Notes: generated from the letters alone by a model not told the origin. A stretch of 64,000 nt of DNA from Flavobacterium sp. ASV13 (GCF_000745775.1 NZ_JQJY01000001.1:682001-746000), one strand, 5' to 3'; counted from the stretch's first letter, positions 27,364 to 36,014 are shown. Numbers and translations: made by a program.

Positions 27364-28632
27364 TCAATGCTCATGTTCTCCTCCGCCTTTCATTGCTGAA
27401 AGCAGATAAAAAGCGCCTTTCGTTACAATTTTAGCATTCGCAGGAACTTCATTTACAAACTTAACTTCTGTAAAACCTAAATCTGTTGTTCCAGGAACTA
27501 CTTCTATAGCTTTAAAATGAACTTCCTGTTCATGAACTTCCTCTTTTTCGCCAGCTGCATGATCGTATTTTTTCTCTGTTTTTTCATTTTCTTGAATAAA
27601 TACAAAATACTTGTCTGCGTTTTTAACCACAGCATCTTTTGGCAATGCAGGAACAGTAGCATTAGTAATATTTATATTAGCAGAAACATACATTCCCGGA
27701 ATAAGGCCTTTAGCATCAGCAGGATCGATTTTAGCGTGAACAGCAACGGTTTTACTTTCATTAGAGAATGATTTATTGACTCCGAAAATCTTTCCTTTAA
27801 TCGATTTATTCGACTGATTTGTTAATACAAAATCAATTACCTGACCAATAGAAATCGAACCTAAATCTTTCTCATAAACATTTAAATCCAAATGCATCTG
27901 GCTATTATCAACTACTTCAAAAAGTGAAACTCCTGTATTTGCAAAAGCGCCTTTAGCAATATTAATTTTTCCAACATAACCATTTATTGGTGAAACAATT
28001 GGCACTACTGACGTTGTTCCTTTTGTGCTTACATGCAAAGCATCAAGTTTATTTTTTGCTGCCTGTGCGCGAGCTCTTTCTGCTGCTAATTTTGCTTTTA
28101 CTTCCTGAAAAGTCTTTCTCGGATTTACATTTTCATCGCTTAATGTCTTCTGACGGTTGTATTCCAATTGCAAATATTCCACATTTGCTGTAGCCGAATG
28201 GTAATCTTCCTGCATTTCAATTACTTCCAGATTTTGAATTGTTGCCAAAACTTTTCCTTTATTGACAAAAGTTCCTTCCAAAACATAAATATCTTTTACC
28301 GTTCCGCCAATTAAAGTCGAAACCTCAGCAGAATTTTGCGGAGGAACTGTTGTGTAGCCATTCGCTTTGATGATTTTATTCAGATTTCGGTCTTCGACAA
28401 TTCCGGTTTCAATTCCGACTGTGTTGTATTGAGAAGTGGTTAAAACAACTTCTGTAGTTGATTTTTCTTCTTCGTGGCTTTCCTCTGCTTTCTTTTCATT
28501 GCAGCTTGTTAACATAACCGCAAAGAGCGCAAAGGTTACGCAAAGGGCGCTAAGTTTTATTCCTTTGCGAACTTTGCGTTTTGTCTTTGCGTGCTTTGCG
28601 GTTAAATTTTCAGTTATAAATATATTTTTCAT
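27364..28632 (-). CDS. CzcB/CusB-type RND efflux periplasmic adaptor lipoprotein
   Basis: A 422-aa membrane-fusion protein joining the RND pump and the outer-membrane channel. Lipobox VMLTSC places the lipid Cys at residue 44. Barrel-sandwich and hairpin segments are visible: EVSTLIGGTVKDIYVLEGTFV, EVKAKLAAERARAQAAKNKL and PINGYVGKINIAKGAF. The C-terminus has His-rich parts (HDHAAGEKEEVHEQEVH-like and GGEHEH) fitting metal transfer. The long n-region and hydrophobic core of its signal peptide (residues about 10-39) are encoded by a full copy of the intergenic AACCGCAAAG hairpin. No later start codon can produce a signal peptide, so this start is probably real. It begins 2 nt after the tolC-like stop. 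Confidence 0.9.
   Translation of the reverse strand: MKNIFITENLTAKHAKTKRKVRKGIKLSALCVTFALFAVMLTSCNEKKAEESHEEEKSTTEVVLTTSQYNTVGIETGIVEDRNLNKIIKANGYTTVPPQNSAEVSTLIGGTVKDIYVLEGTFVNKGKVLATIQNLEVIEMQEDYHSATANVEYLQLEYNRQKTLSDENVNPRKTFQEVKAKLAAERARAQAAKNKLDALHVSTKGTTSVVPIVSPINGYVGKINIAKGAFANTGVSLFEVVDNSQMHLDLNVYEKDLGSISIGQVIDFVLTNQSNKSIKGKIFGVNKSFSNESKTVAVHAKIDPADAKGLIPGMYVSANINITNATVPALPKDAVVKNADKYFVFIQENEKTEKKYDHAAGEKEEVHEQEVHFKAIEVVPGTTDLGFTEVKFVNEVPANAKIVTKGAFYLLSAMKGGGEHEH
28516..28603. repeat. AACCGCAAAG hairpin repeat inside the czcB-like coding region
   Basis: A complete 88-bp copy with termini AACCGCAAAG (28516) and CTTTGCGGTT (28603). It is in frame in the adaptor gene and encodes residues about 10-39, including KHAKTKRKVRKG and LSALCVTFALFAV. 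The inverted arms therefore encode first a basic and then a hydrophobic peptide. Confidence 0.9.
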
Positions 28633-28634
28633 TT

Positions 28635-29882
28635 TTAATTGTTTTTGATGGTTGGGAATTGAAGTTCGATTGCACTTTGATTGTAGCTGTGCGTAGCCTC
28701 TGCAAATTGTTTTTTAATATCAATTGCCTGATTTAAAAAACTGATATACGACCAATAACTCATATCGCCATTAGCGTAACTTTTCTGCGCCGTTTCAATA
28801 ATCTGATTGGCGTATTGCGAACCTTCATTCTGAAAATAAGCTAAATTTTTCTGCTGCTTTTCGAAATTGTTTTGTAATTCATCTCTTTGCAAATTCAATA
28901 TCATTTTATTTTTGTCTAAAGCCAATTGTGATTGCGTAATACTTATTTCTGCCACTTTGGCTTTCGTCGTATTCACACCTCCAAAAAGCGGAATCTGTAA
29001 TCCTGCTGTAAAACCCTGAAAAAGAGATTCCGTATTAATGGTTTGAGCAAAATAACCTACACCAACTTTTGGTGTTCTTAAAGCTTTAAAAGTTTGAACT
29101 TCTTTTTGATAAACTGAAATCTGCTGTTGATACAAATCCGTTACTAAAGTTTCTGCTTTTGTGTTTTGCTGATTTTCTATGAAAATATATTGCAATGCTG
29201 TATTTTGGTCGGGAACAATATTTTCATTCGTCTGAATGAAAAATTGCAATTGTTTCTGATAAATCGCCAAATCATATTCTAATTGTGCTTTCTGTGTCTC
29301 AATTTCTTTTACTTTGGCTTTGGCACTAATTACTTCAATATTTCCGCTTTCTCCAGTTTTAAAACGAAGTTCAGCATTCTTAAGGAATTTGGTATAAATC
29401 TCATTCAGTTCAGCGTTCAATTTCTGAATCGAAACGCCGTACAAATATTGATAATAAGCCAAAGTCACGGCTTTTTCAATTTCGTAAGAAGACAAAGCTT
29501 TTCTTTTTTCAGCCAATTTTGCCAATTCTTCCTGCAATTGCCGGTTGGCTTTTGTAATATTTCCTAAAGGAAAAAATTGTTGTACTGAAACGTTATGATC
29601 ATAATCGGCACTATTGAATTGCCCGCCTTGATATTGCACTTGCAGCGGATCTGGCTGAAAAGCTGCTTTTTTCAAAACAGTTTGTTTTTCAATTTCTTTA
29701 TCGGCGATTTTCAGATCGATATTATTTGATTTGGCTAGTTCTATTGCTTTTTCTAAGGTTATAGATTGCTGTGCAAATATTACTGTACTTACCAATAGAA
29801 ACGCGCTTAACCGCAAAGTTCGCAAGGTTTTTTTCGCAAAGTTCGCAAAGGTTAAATTTTGAGTTTTATATATTGAATTCAT
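28635..29882 (-). CDS. TolC-family outer membrane efflux channel
   Basis: A 415-aa TolC/CzcC-type protein. After the signal peptide (ending VIFAQQ) comes the family start SITLEKAIELAKSNNIDLKIA. Two repeated helical halves follow, with ALSSYEIEKAVTLAYYQYL, KTGESGNIEVISAKAKV and GLQIPLFGGVNTTKAKVAE, ending near KNMILNLQRDEL. It forms the outer-membrane duct of the RND pump. Residues about 10-27 of the long signal peptide (LTFANFAKKTLRTLRLSA) are encoded by half of an AACCGCAAAG repeat; the hydrophobic core after it looks native. Confidence 0.9.
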   Translation of the reverse strand: MNSIYKTQNLTFANFAKKTLRTLRLSAFLLVSTVIFAQQSITLEKAIELAKSNNIDLKIADKEIEKQTVLKKAAFQPDPLQVQYQGGQFNSADYDHNVSVQQFFPLGNITKANRQLQEELAKLAEKRKALSSYEIEKAVTLAYYQYLYGVSIQKLNAELNEIYTKFLKNAELRFKTGESGNIEVISAKAKVKEIETQKAQLEYDLAIYQKQLQFFIQTNENIVPDQNTALQYIFIENQQNTKAETLVTDLYQQQISVYQKEVQTFKALRTPKVGVGYFAQTINTESLFQGFTAGLQIPLFGGVNTTKAKVAEISITQSQLALDKNKMILNLQRDELQNNFEKQQKNLAYFQNEGSQYANQIIETAQKSYANGDMSYWSYISFLNQAIDIKKQFAEATHSYNQSAIELQFPTIKNN

Positions 29883-29942
29883 TTTTCTTTCTTTTAAAAT
29901 TTCTTAGCGTTCTTCGCGTAAATCTTTGCGCTCTTTGCGGTT
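29809..29942. repeat. AACCGCAAAG hairpin repeat spanning the czcA-tolC junction
   Basis: One terminus AACCGCAAAG is at 29809 and the other, CTTTGCGGTT, ends at 29942. The left arm is inside the 5' end of the tolC-like gene, the right arm inside the 3' end of the czcA-like gene, and the start and stop codons lie in between. The right arm encodes the CzcA tail NRKERKDLREER and its stop (from GCTAAG). Confidence 0.85.
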
Positions 29943-32900
29943 CAGCCTACGTTCTAGCATTAAATAAAAAATCGGTAAAACGATCAAGGTTAATAAAGTC
30001 GCCGAGATTAATCCGCCGATAACTACAGTTGCTAATGGTTTTTGAACTTCTGCTCCACCGCTTGTTGACAATGCCATTGGCAAAAATCCTAATGAAGCTA
30101 CCGAAGCTGTCATTAAAACCGGTCTTAATCTTGTTTTGGTTCCGATTAAAACACGTTGCAATGGATCTAAAATTCCTTCTGTTTTTAATTGATTGAAATA
30201 TGAAATCAGCACGATTCCATTTAAAACCGCAATACCGAATAAAGCAATAAAACCAATTCCTGCAGAGATGCTGAATGGCATTCCTCTCAGCGAAAGCGCA
30301 AAAACACCTCCAATCGCTGATAATGGAATGGCGGTAAAAATCAACAGCGCTTGTTTTACACTTTTGAAAGTAAAATAGAGTAAAACTAAAATCAACCCCA
30401 AAGCAATTGGAAGCGCGACAGAAAGTCTTTTTGAAGCCTCAATTAAATTCTCAAATTGGCCGCCGTATGTTACATAATAACCTGTGGGAAGTTTAAAATT
30501 TTTATCGAGTTTCGACTGGATTTCTTCAACCACACTTTTTATATCTCTCCCTCTCACATTTAGCCCTACGGTAATTCTACGTTTTCCGTCTTCACGGATA
30601 ACCTGCACCGGACCTTGTTCGTATTCGACCGAAGCCACTTGAGAAAGCGGCACTTGCTGGCCATTTGGAAGCGGAATAAATAAATTGCTTACATCTGTAA
30701 TATCACCACGATTGTCTTCATTCATTCTTACGACAACATCAAATCTTTTGCTTTCTTCATAGATTTTTCCGGCGCTTTCGCCAGCAAATGACGAACGAAT
30801 AATTTGATTGATATCCGAAATATTCAATCCGTAAAGGGCAATTTTATTGTAATCGTATTTAATCGTAATTTGGGGCAATCCTGTGACTTTATCTGCTTTT
30901 AAATCGCCAATTCCTTCAATATTTTTGATTTTCGAAATCAATTCTGTTGCTTTCGAATCCAGAACATCTAAATCGTCTCCAAAAATTTTAATGGCAATAT
31001 CAGATCGGCTTCCCGTCATTAATTCGTTAAAACGCATTTGAATAGGTTGCGAGATCTCAATATTGGCGCCAGGAATTACTTCCATTTCTTCTTTCATAGC
31101 GTTTGCCAATTCTTCCCAATTATGATATTTGCCTTTCCATTCTTTTTTGTCTTTTAAAACGATAATCAAATCACCGCTTTCAATTGGCATTGGATCGGTT
31201 GGGATTTCGCCGCTTCCTATTTTGGTTACAATAGTTTCGATTTCAGGGAATTTAGCTTTTAAAATCTGTTCCAATTTAGTAGCGGTTTCGACCATCTGCG
31301 TAAGCGAACTTCCGGTCATAATTGTGGCATTTATGGCTAAATCACCTTCTTCAATTGTTGGAATAAATTCGCCTCCCATATTTTGGAAAATAATAAATGC
31401 CAAAGCGAACAATCCTAAAGCGATAGAAAGAACCACTTTTTTAAATTCCAAAGCTTTATTTAACAAAGGCGTATATTTATTTTCTAACCAGGCAATCATT
31501 CGATCACTAATGTTTTCTTTATGATCTGTTTTTTTAGATAAAAACAAAGCGCTCATCATTGGAATGTAAGTCAGGGAAAGAATAAAAGCGCCAATAATAG
31601 CAAAACCAACTGTCATTGCCATTGGTTTAAACATTTTTCCTTCAGTTCCAATTAAAGCTAGTATTGGCAGATAAACGATTAAAATGATTATTTCTCCAAA
31701 AGCGGCACTATTCCTGATTTTTGAAGCCGAATTATATACTTCGGAATCCATTTCTTCCTGCGTTAATTCTTTTTTGCTTTTCAATTTCTGAAGATGATGC
31801 ATTGTGGCTTCGACAATGATTACGGCGCCATCGACGATAATTCCAAAATCTATTGCGCCTAAGCTCATCAAATTCCCGCTTACGCCAAAAGCATTCATCA
31901 GAATAACAGCAAACAACATTGCCAACGGAATAACCGAAGCGACAATTAATCCTGCACGAAGATTTCCTAAAAATAAAATCAGTACAAAAATGACGATCAA
32001 AGCGCCTTCTAATAAATTCTTTGCAACAGTTTTAATCGAATTATCCACGAGTTTTCCTCTGTCTATAAAGGCCTCGGCAACAACTCCTTCCGGTAGACTT
32101 TTGTTGATTTGGGCCATTTTTTCATGAACACGATTTACAACAGCACTGGAATTTTCTCCTTTCAGCATTAAAACCATACCTGAAACAATTTCGCCTTTTC
32201 CGTCTTTTGTAGAAGCGCCATAACGTAATGCAACTCCTTCTCGTACCTGAGCAACGTTACGTACTAAAACGGGTGAACCGTTTCGGTTTTTTACCACAAC
32301 ATTCTCAAGATCTTTTATGCCTTTTGCCATTCCTACTCCACGAATAAAGTAGGTATATTGATCTTTTTCAATATAAGCGCCACCTGTGTTTTGGTTGTTT
32401 TTTTCTAAAGCATCAAAAATTTCGGTAATAGTAACGCCTAAACTATTGAGCATATTTGGGTTTACGGCAATTTCGTATTGTTTTAATTTTCCGCCCCAAG
32501 CACTTACCTCAGCTACGCCACGAACGCCTTGCAATTGCGGAATAATAATCCAATCCTGAATTGTTCGCAGTTCGATGGCGCTGTATTTGTTTTCATAGCC
32601 TTTTTTGGCATAAACGTCATATTGGTAAATTTCGCCCAAACCTGTAGAAATAGGCGCTAATTCTGGTGAATTTACATAATCAGGAATATTTTCTTCGGCT
32701 TGTTTTAAACGTTGAAAAATCTGTTCACGAGCCCAGTAAATATCTACATCGTCTTCAAAAACAACAGTTACAACTGATAATCCGAAACGGGAGATACTTC
32801 GGAGTTCGATTACATTCGGAACTGTTTTTACAGCTCTTTCTAACGGATAAGTAATTAATTGTTCCACTTCCTGACTTGCCAAAGTGGGCGCTGTAGTAAT

Positions 32901-33047
32901 AATTTGCACCTGATTGTTTGTCACATCCGGCAAGGCATCAAGTGGCAATTTTTTAAGCGAATAACTTCCCCATGCAATGAGCACAAGGGTAAATAATAGT
33001 ATAACGAATTTGTTCTTTATACTAAATTGAATGATTTTATCTAGCAT
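29904..33047 (-). CDS. CzcA-type heavy-metal RND efflux pump
   Basis: A 1047-aa inner-membrane proton-driven pump from the chosen ATG (MLDKIIQFSIKNKF). The longer open frame adds 22 residues encoded by a hairpin-rich leader and is less likely. TM1 is near 12-30. The porter-domain start is LPLDALPDVTNNQVQI. TM4 has DFGIIVDGAVIIVEA with the two Asp and one Glu typical of CzcA-like Zn/Co/Cd pumps rather than CusA. A late RND motif is GFIALFGIAVLNGIVLISYF. It forms the tripartite pump with the adaptor and channel genes downstream. The last 12 residues come from a repeat element. Confidence 0.93.
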   Translation of the reverse strand: MLDKIIQFSIKNKFVILLFTLVLIAWGSYSLKKLPLDALPDVTNNQVQIITTAPTLASQEVEQLITYPLERAVKTVPNVIELRSISRFGLSVVTVVFEDDVDIYWAREQIFQRLKQAEENIPDYVNSPELAPISTGLGEIYQYDVYAKKGYENKYSAIELRTIQDWIIIPQLQGVRGVAEVSAWGGKLKQYEIAVNPNMLNSLGVTITEIFDALEKNNQNTGGAYIEKDQYTYFIRGVGMAKGIKDLENVVVKNRNGSPVLVRNVAQVREGVALRYGASTKDGKGEIVSGMVLMLKGENSSAVVNRVHEKMAQINKSLPEGVVAEAFIDRGKLVDNSIKTVAKNLLEGALIVIFVLILFLGNLRAGLIVASVIPLAMLFAVILMNAFGVSGNLMSLGAIDFGIIVDGAVIIVEATMHHLQKLKSKKELTQEEMDSEVYNSASKIRNSAAFGEIIILIVYLPILALIGTEGKMFKPMAMTVGFAIIGAFILSLTYIPMMSALFLSKKTDHKENISDRMIAWLENKYTPLLNKALEFKKVVLSIALGLFALAFIIFQNMGGEFIPTIEEGDLAINATIMTGSSLTQMVETATKLEQILKAKFPEIETIVTKIGSGEIPTDPMPIESGDLIIVLKDKKEWKGKYHNWEELANAMKEEMEVIPGANIEISQPIQMRFNELMTGSRSDIAIKIFGDDLDVLDSKATELISKIKNIEGIGDLKADKVTGLPQITIKYDYNKIALYGLNISDINQIIRSSFAGESAGKIYEESKRFDVVVRMNEDNRGDITDVSNLFIPLPNGQQVPLSQVASVEYEQGPVQVIREDGKRRITVGLNVRGRDIKSVVEEIQSKLDKNFKLPTGYYVTYGGQFENLIEASKRLSVALPIALGLILVLLYFTFKSVKQALLIFTAIPLSAIGGVFALSLRGMPFSISAGIGFIALFGIAVLNGIVLISYFNQLKTEGILDPLQRVLIGTKTRLRPVLMTASVASLGFLPMALSTSGGAEVQKPLATVVIGGLISATLLTLIVLPIFYLMLERRLNRKERKDLREER

Positions 33048-33074
33048 TTGAATAATATAATGATATGAGAAATT

Positions 33075-33148
33075 AGGCAGATTATTGCCCGATAATGTGC
33101 GGAAAGTCCGCAACTCTCTATCCTGATCCTAATTTAAATTAGGTCAGG
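33075..33148. promoter_or_regulatory. Three consecutive hairpins in the leader between DUF6660 and czcA-like genes
   Basis: GGCA/TGCC at 33076-33089, TGCGGA-AAG-TCCGCA at 33098-33112, and CCTGATCCTAATTTAA/ATTAGGTCAGG (one bulge) at 33122-33148 fill most of the 106-nt gap between the two genes. A structured leader of this sort could tune pump translation relative to the small protein, or could be an RNA processing site. No known riboswitch class is recognised. Confidence 0.55.
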
Positions 33149-33153
33149 CATCA

Positions 33154-33477
33154 TTATGCTATCTGAGGGGGTTGCCAAATACTTCCATAGAAATTGGAAG
33201 CAAAAACAGAATTATAACTTGGTAAAGGAATTGAAATAAGATGATTTTCTGAAGGAAACTCAAAAACTGCAACATTTTGGTAATTTAATACCTGCGCTCC
33301 ACAGCAGTTGCAGGCACAAAATGGCGAACATAAATCGTTGTCTTTATCATGGGAATGATTTGCCTCAGAAGAAAACTGAGCTGTTTTATGCGCAGCACTA
33401 TTCACTTCCATATCTGCACAAGGCATACTTGAAAGTGCTATCAAATAAATTGATAATAATACTGTAATCCATTTCAT
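33154..33477 (-). CDS. DUF6660 small exported His/Cys-rich protein
   Basis: A 107-aa protein with a signal peptide (about 1-20). After it comes a metal-ligand cluster: NHSHDKDNDLCSPFCACNCCG, about residues 40-60 (HSHDKDNDLC and FCACNCCG). The tail is FYGSIWQPPQIA. This matches the DUF6660 proteins that Bacteroidota encode at the head of metal-efflux operons. Function is unproven; periplasmic binding of Zn, Co or Cu is the obvious inference. It is the first gene of the minus-strand export cluster. No clear TAnnTTTG box was found upstream. Confidence 0.8.
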   Translation of the reverse strand: MKWITVLLSIYLIALSSMPCADMEVNSAAHKTAQFSSEANHSHDKDNDLCSPFCACNCCGAQVLNYQNVAVFEFPSENHLISIPLPSYNSVFASNFYGSIWQPPQIA

Positions 33478-33777
33478 GTTGTAAAAATACTATTATTTTT
33501 TAAAAATATAAATTATTGATATTGATAAATGTAAAAAACAACAAACCAACTTTTAACAACTGTTGACTTATTTTTTAAGTGAATTGATACTTTATTAAGA
33601 AATTTTGCAAGAGGTAAGAAAATTTCGTTAACTTTAACATTAATTAACACATTATGAAGTCTTAAGCATAATTATAAAAACCTACACTACGTATAGCAGA
33701 TAAAAAGATTACCCCATAATTATTAGTGCATATTTATTTTTCGCAGTTTATTAATTAACATTAAAACACTCTAATCA
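33478..33777. other. Divergent intergenic region with no identified sites
   Basis: This 300-nt AT-rich stretch must hold the divergent promoters of the metal-export cluster and of the outer-membrane protein gene. I see no long hairpin, no good promoter pair and no open frame. A short CAACTGTTG dyad lies at 33557-33565. Confidence 0.5.
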
Positions 33778-34899
33778 ATGAAATGTAAAACATTAATATC
33801 AGCCTTTTTATTATTATTTAGTATACAAATTTTCGGGCAGGTTTACACCGACAAAATTGTAGGAAAAAAAAATGAAGAATTAAAAGACAGTCTAGCTGTC
33901 GAAAAATACCCTTATGCTTTGCCAATCTGGGGTGAAAAAGTAGCCCAAAAAGGATATAAACTTCCATACTCTGCGGGAGTTTCTGTTAATTATTTTTGGC
34001 AAGAATCTGAGATTGTAATTAATAATCTGGAAGTTGGCTTTAATCACGGTCCGCTTTATAATTTAGACGAAATCGTACGATTTGATAAATCTACTGTAGA
34101 AGCTGGCGCTTTGACCGTTAGACCCGATATTTGGTTGCTTCCCTTCTTAAATATTTATGGAATTTTTGGAAAAGCTAATACTTCTACAAAAATTAATGCC
34201 GGTATTTGGGTTCCCGATGCCGATAATAACTGGTCTGAAATTGCAAATTTCAGCACCAAAGCAAATTTCGATGCTACAACTTTTGGTATTGGTATGACGC
34301 CAACAATTGGTATTGGCGGAGGCTGGCTGGCACTTGATATGAATATGGCCTGGACTGATATCAGTTCGCTTGATAAACCTGCATTTTCTTATGTTTTTGG
34401 ACCGAGATTAGGAAAAACATTTAAATTCAATAAACCAGAACAAAATATTGCAGTTTGGGTTGGAGGTTTCAGAGTTCATATCTCTGGAGATACTAATGGA
34501 GATTTACCTTTATCTGATTTTATTGATTTAAGCAGCGCTCAGGCGAAAGTAGATAACGGTCTTCAGAAAGTATCCGAAAACCAAACAAAAGTAGATAACT
34601 GGTGGGACAGCTTGAGTCCTGCTGAACAAAAAAATCCGGTTAATGTAGCCAAACATAATACTGCAGACAGAGCTTTAGAAAGAGCAGGAACCTTCCTTGC
34701 AACTCTGGACGGAGCATTGAGCACAGCCGGAGATTCATCTGTACAGTATTCGCTCCAAAAAAGACCAAAAGATATGTGGAACTTTATTGTTGGGTCGCAA
34801 TTTCAATTCAATAAACATTTTATGTTTCGTGCAGAATGTGGCTTCTTAGCAAGCCGTACTCAAGTATTGGGAAGTTTACAATATCGTTTTGGACTGTAA
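33778..34899 (+). CDS. Outer membrane beta-barrel protein, unknown function
   Basis: A 373-aa protein with signal peptide (1-20, ending IFGQ). Alternating aromatic/hydrophobic strands follow: LPYSAGVSVNYFWQ, VRPDIWLLPFLNIYGIFGKAN, TTFGIGMTPTIGIGGGWLALDMN and FSYVFGPRLGKTF. An Ala/Asp-rich helical insert lies at about 240-325. The closing strands HFMFRAECGF and VLGSLQYRFGL end the barrel. I do not recognise the family. It is followed 11 nt later by a second barrel protein, so the two are probably one operon. Confidence 0.75.
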   Translation: MKCKTLISAFLLLFSIQIFGQVYTDKIVGKKNEELKDSLAVEKYPYALPIWGEKVAQKGYKLPYSAGVSVNYFWQESEIVINNLEVGFNHGPLYNLDEIVRFDKSTVEAGALTVRPDIWLLPFLNIYGIFGKANTSTKINAGIWVPDADNNWSEIANFSTKANFDATTFGIGMTPTIGIGGGWLALDMNMAWTDISSLDKPAFSYVFGPRLGKTFKFNKPEQNIAVWVGGFRVHISGDTNGDLPLSDFIDLSSAQAKVDNGLQKVSENQTKVDNWWDSLSPAEQKNPVNVAKHNTADRALERAGTFLATLDGALSTAGDSSVQYSLQKRPKDMWNFIVGSQFQFNKHFMFRAECGFLASRTQVLGSLQYRFGL

Positions 34900-34910
34900 T
34901 TCATCCATTT

Positions 34911-35687
34911 ATGAAAAAGATTTTATTAATCGTCTTCACTTTCTTTTGCATTTCATCGGCACGGTCACAAGTTTTAATTTCCTTGATTTTTGGAGATAAA
35001 CTTAACTCTGAGTTTTTGGAATTTGGTTTAGAAGGTGGCGTTAATTTTTCTACGATTTCAAATATGGATTCTTCAGGAACCAATCCTGGTTTTAATCTTG
35101 GATTTTATTTTGATCTTAGATCAAGGAAAAATCCTGCCTGGATGATTAATACTGGGGTAATCGTAAAATCTCCTATGGGTGCGCAGGGAATTCCGGTTTA
35201 TCCTACGGGCGATGTTAATTTAGACAATACTTTTGTCGGAGGAAGCGTGAATCGCGAAATACGCTATTTTAATGTTCCGATTTTAATCAAATATCAATTC
35301 AAAAACAATATTTATGTTAAAGCCGGACCTCAGTTTGGTTTATTGGCGAAAGCCTTTGATGAATTCAAAACTGAATATGAAAAAGATGATGTAATCTACA
35401 AAAGAAATATCCGCGATCAAATTCACGTTATTGATGCTGGGCTTGCTGCAGGTCTTGGATATCATTTAAATGTTGGAAACGGACTTAATTTTACTGTTCA
35501 GTACTATTATGGCCTTGTAACTGTAATGAAAGGTGACGGACCAAATAATCAATTCAACAGATCTTGGTATATTACGGCTGGATTACCAATTGGAAAAGGA
35601 AAAGCCGCTAAAAAAAGAGCCGCAGAAGAAGCCGAATTAAATAAAGTTATTCTTCCTGAAGATGAAAAACCAGCGCCGAAAAATTAA
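34911..35687 (+). CDS. PorT-like outer membrane beta-barrel protein
   Basis: The ATG at 34911 starts a signal peptide (MKKILLIVFTFFCISSARSQ); the longer frame overlaps the previous gene and is rejected. The 258-aa protein has the pattern of the OMP_b-brl_2/PorT-like group: GLEGGVNFSTISN, GFNLGFYFDLRS, YFNVPILIKYQFKNNIYVKAGPQFG (quoted in part), GLAAGLGYHLNVG and FTVQYYYGL. The C-terminal part is a charged tail (KKRAAEEAELNK...PAPKN) beyond the barrel. Role unknown. Confidence 0.75.
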   Translation: MKKILLIVFTFFCISSARSQVLISLIFGDKLNSEFLEFGLEGGVNFSTISNMDSSGTNPGFNLGFYFDLRSRKNPAWMINTGVIVKSPMGAQGIPVYPTGDVNLDNTFVGGSVNREIRYFNVPILIKYQFKNNIYVKAGPQFGLLAKAFDEFKTEYEKDDVIYKRNIRDQIHVIDAGLAAGLGYHLNVGNGLNFTVQYYYGLVTVMKGDGPNNQFNRSWYITAGLPIGKGKAAKKRAAEEAELNKVILPEDEKPAPKN

Positions 35688-35808
35688 GACATAAATTCCT
35701 GAAAGGTTTCCAAAACCTTGTAGGTGTCTATAAATATGCAAATAATACTTACAAGCTTGCTAACAAATTTGATTAAACTTGTAAAAATTCATTCGGACTA
35801 TTTTTTTG

Positions 35809-35980
35809 TCCCGTTAGGGATTAAATATTGGTAGAAAAAAAATATCCCAGTTTTATTTTGTCCCGTAGGGACTATATGTTTAATGCCATTTTTATTTGAA
35901 TTTATGCAAAATGTAGTCCCTACGGGACAAATGGGTGTGAGGTAAAACTAATTTCTACCAATATTTAATCCCTAACGGGA
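35809..35980. repeat. Nested TCCCGTTAGGGA / GTCCCGTAGGGAC inverted repeats
   Basis: Outer arms of 29 bp, 35809-35837 and 35952-35980, are perfect complements (TCCCGTTAGGGATTAAAT...). Inner arms of 18 bp, TTTGTCCCGTAGGGACTA at 35857-35874 and its complement at 35914-35931, are also perfect. The element fills most of the gap 35688-36014 between the barrel gene and the convergent cheB-like gene. A further AGGTTTCCAAAACCTTGTAGG motif (AGGTTT/AAACCT type) is near 35705-35725. No gene is present. Confidence 0.9.
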
Positions 35981-36014
35981 TAAAAAAACAAAATAATCTA
36001 ACTCAGACTCTGGT

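Noticed and set aside
33048..33113. 22-residue N-terminal extension of the CzcA-like pump
   Set aside because: It is encoded by the hairpin-rich leader; the internal ATG (MLDKIIQFSIKNKF) is the usual start of the family.
33557..33565. CAACTGTTG dyad upstream of the DUF6660 gene as a second copy of the 4922 operator
   Set aside because: Arms are only 4 bp and the spacing differs from GCAACA-C-TGTTGC, so the match is not convincing.
34836..34910. Upstream extension of the PorT-like barrel gene
   Set aside because: It overlaps the preceding gene, and the ATG at 34911 begins a clear signal peptide.
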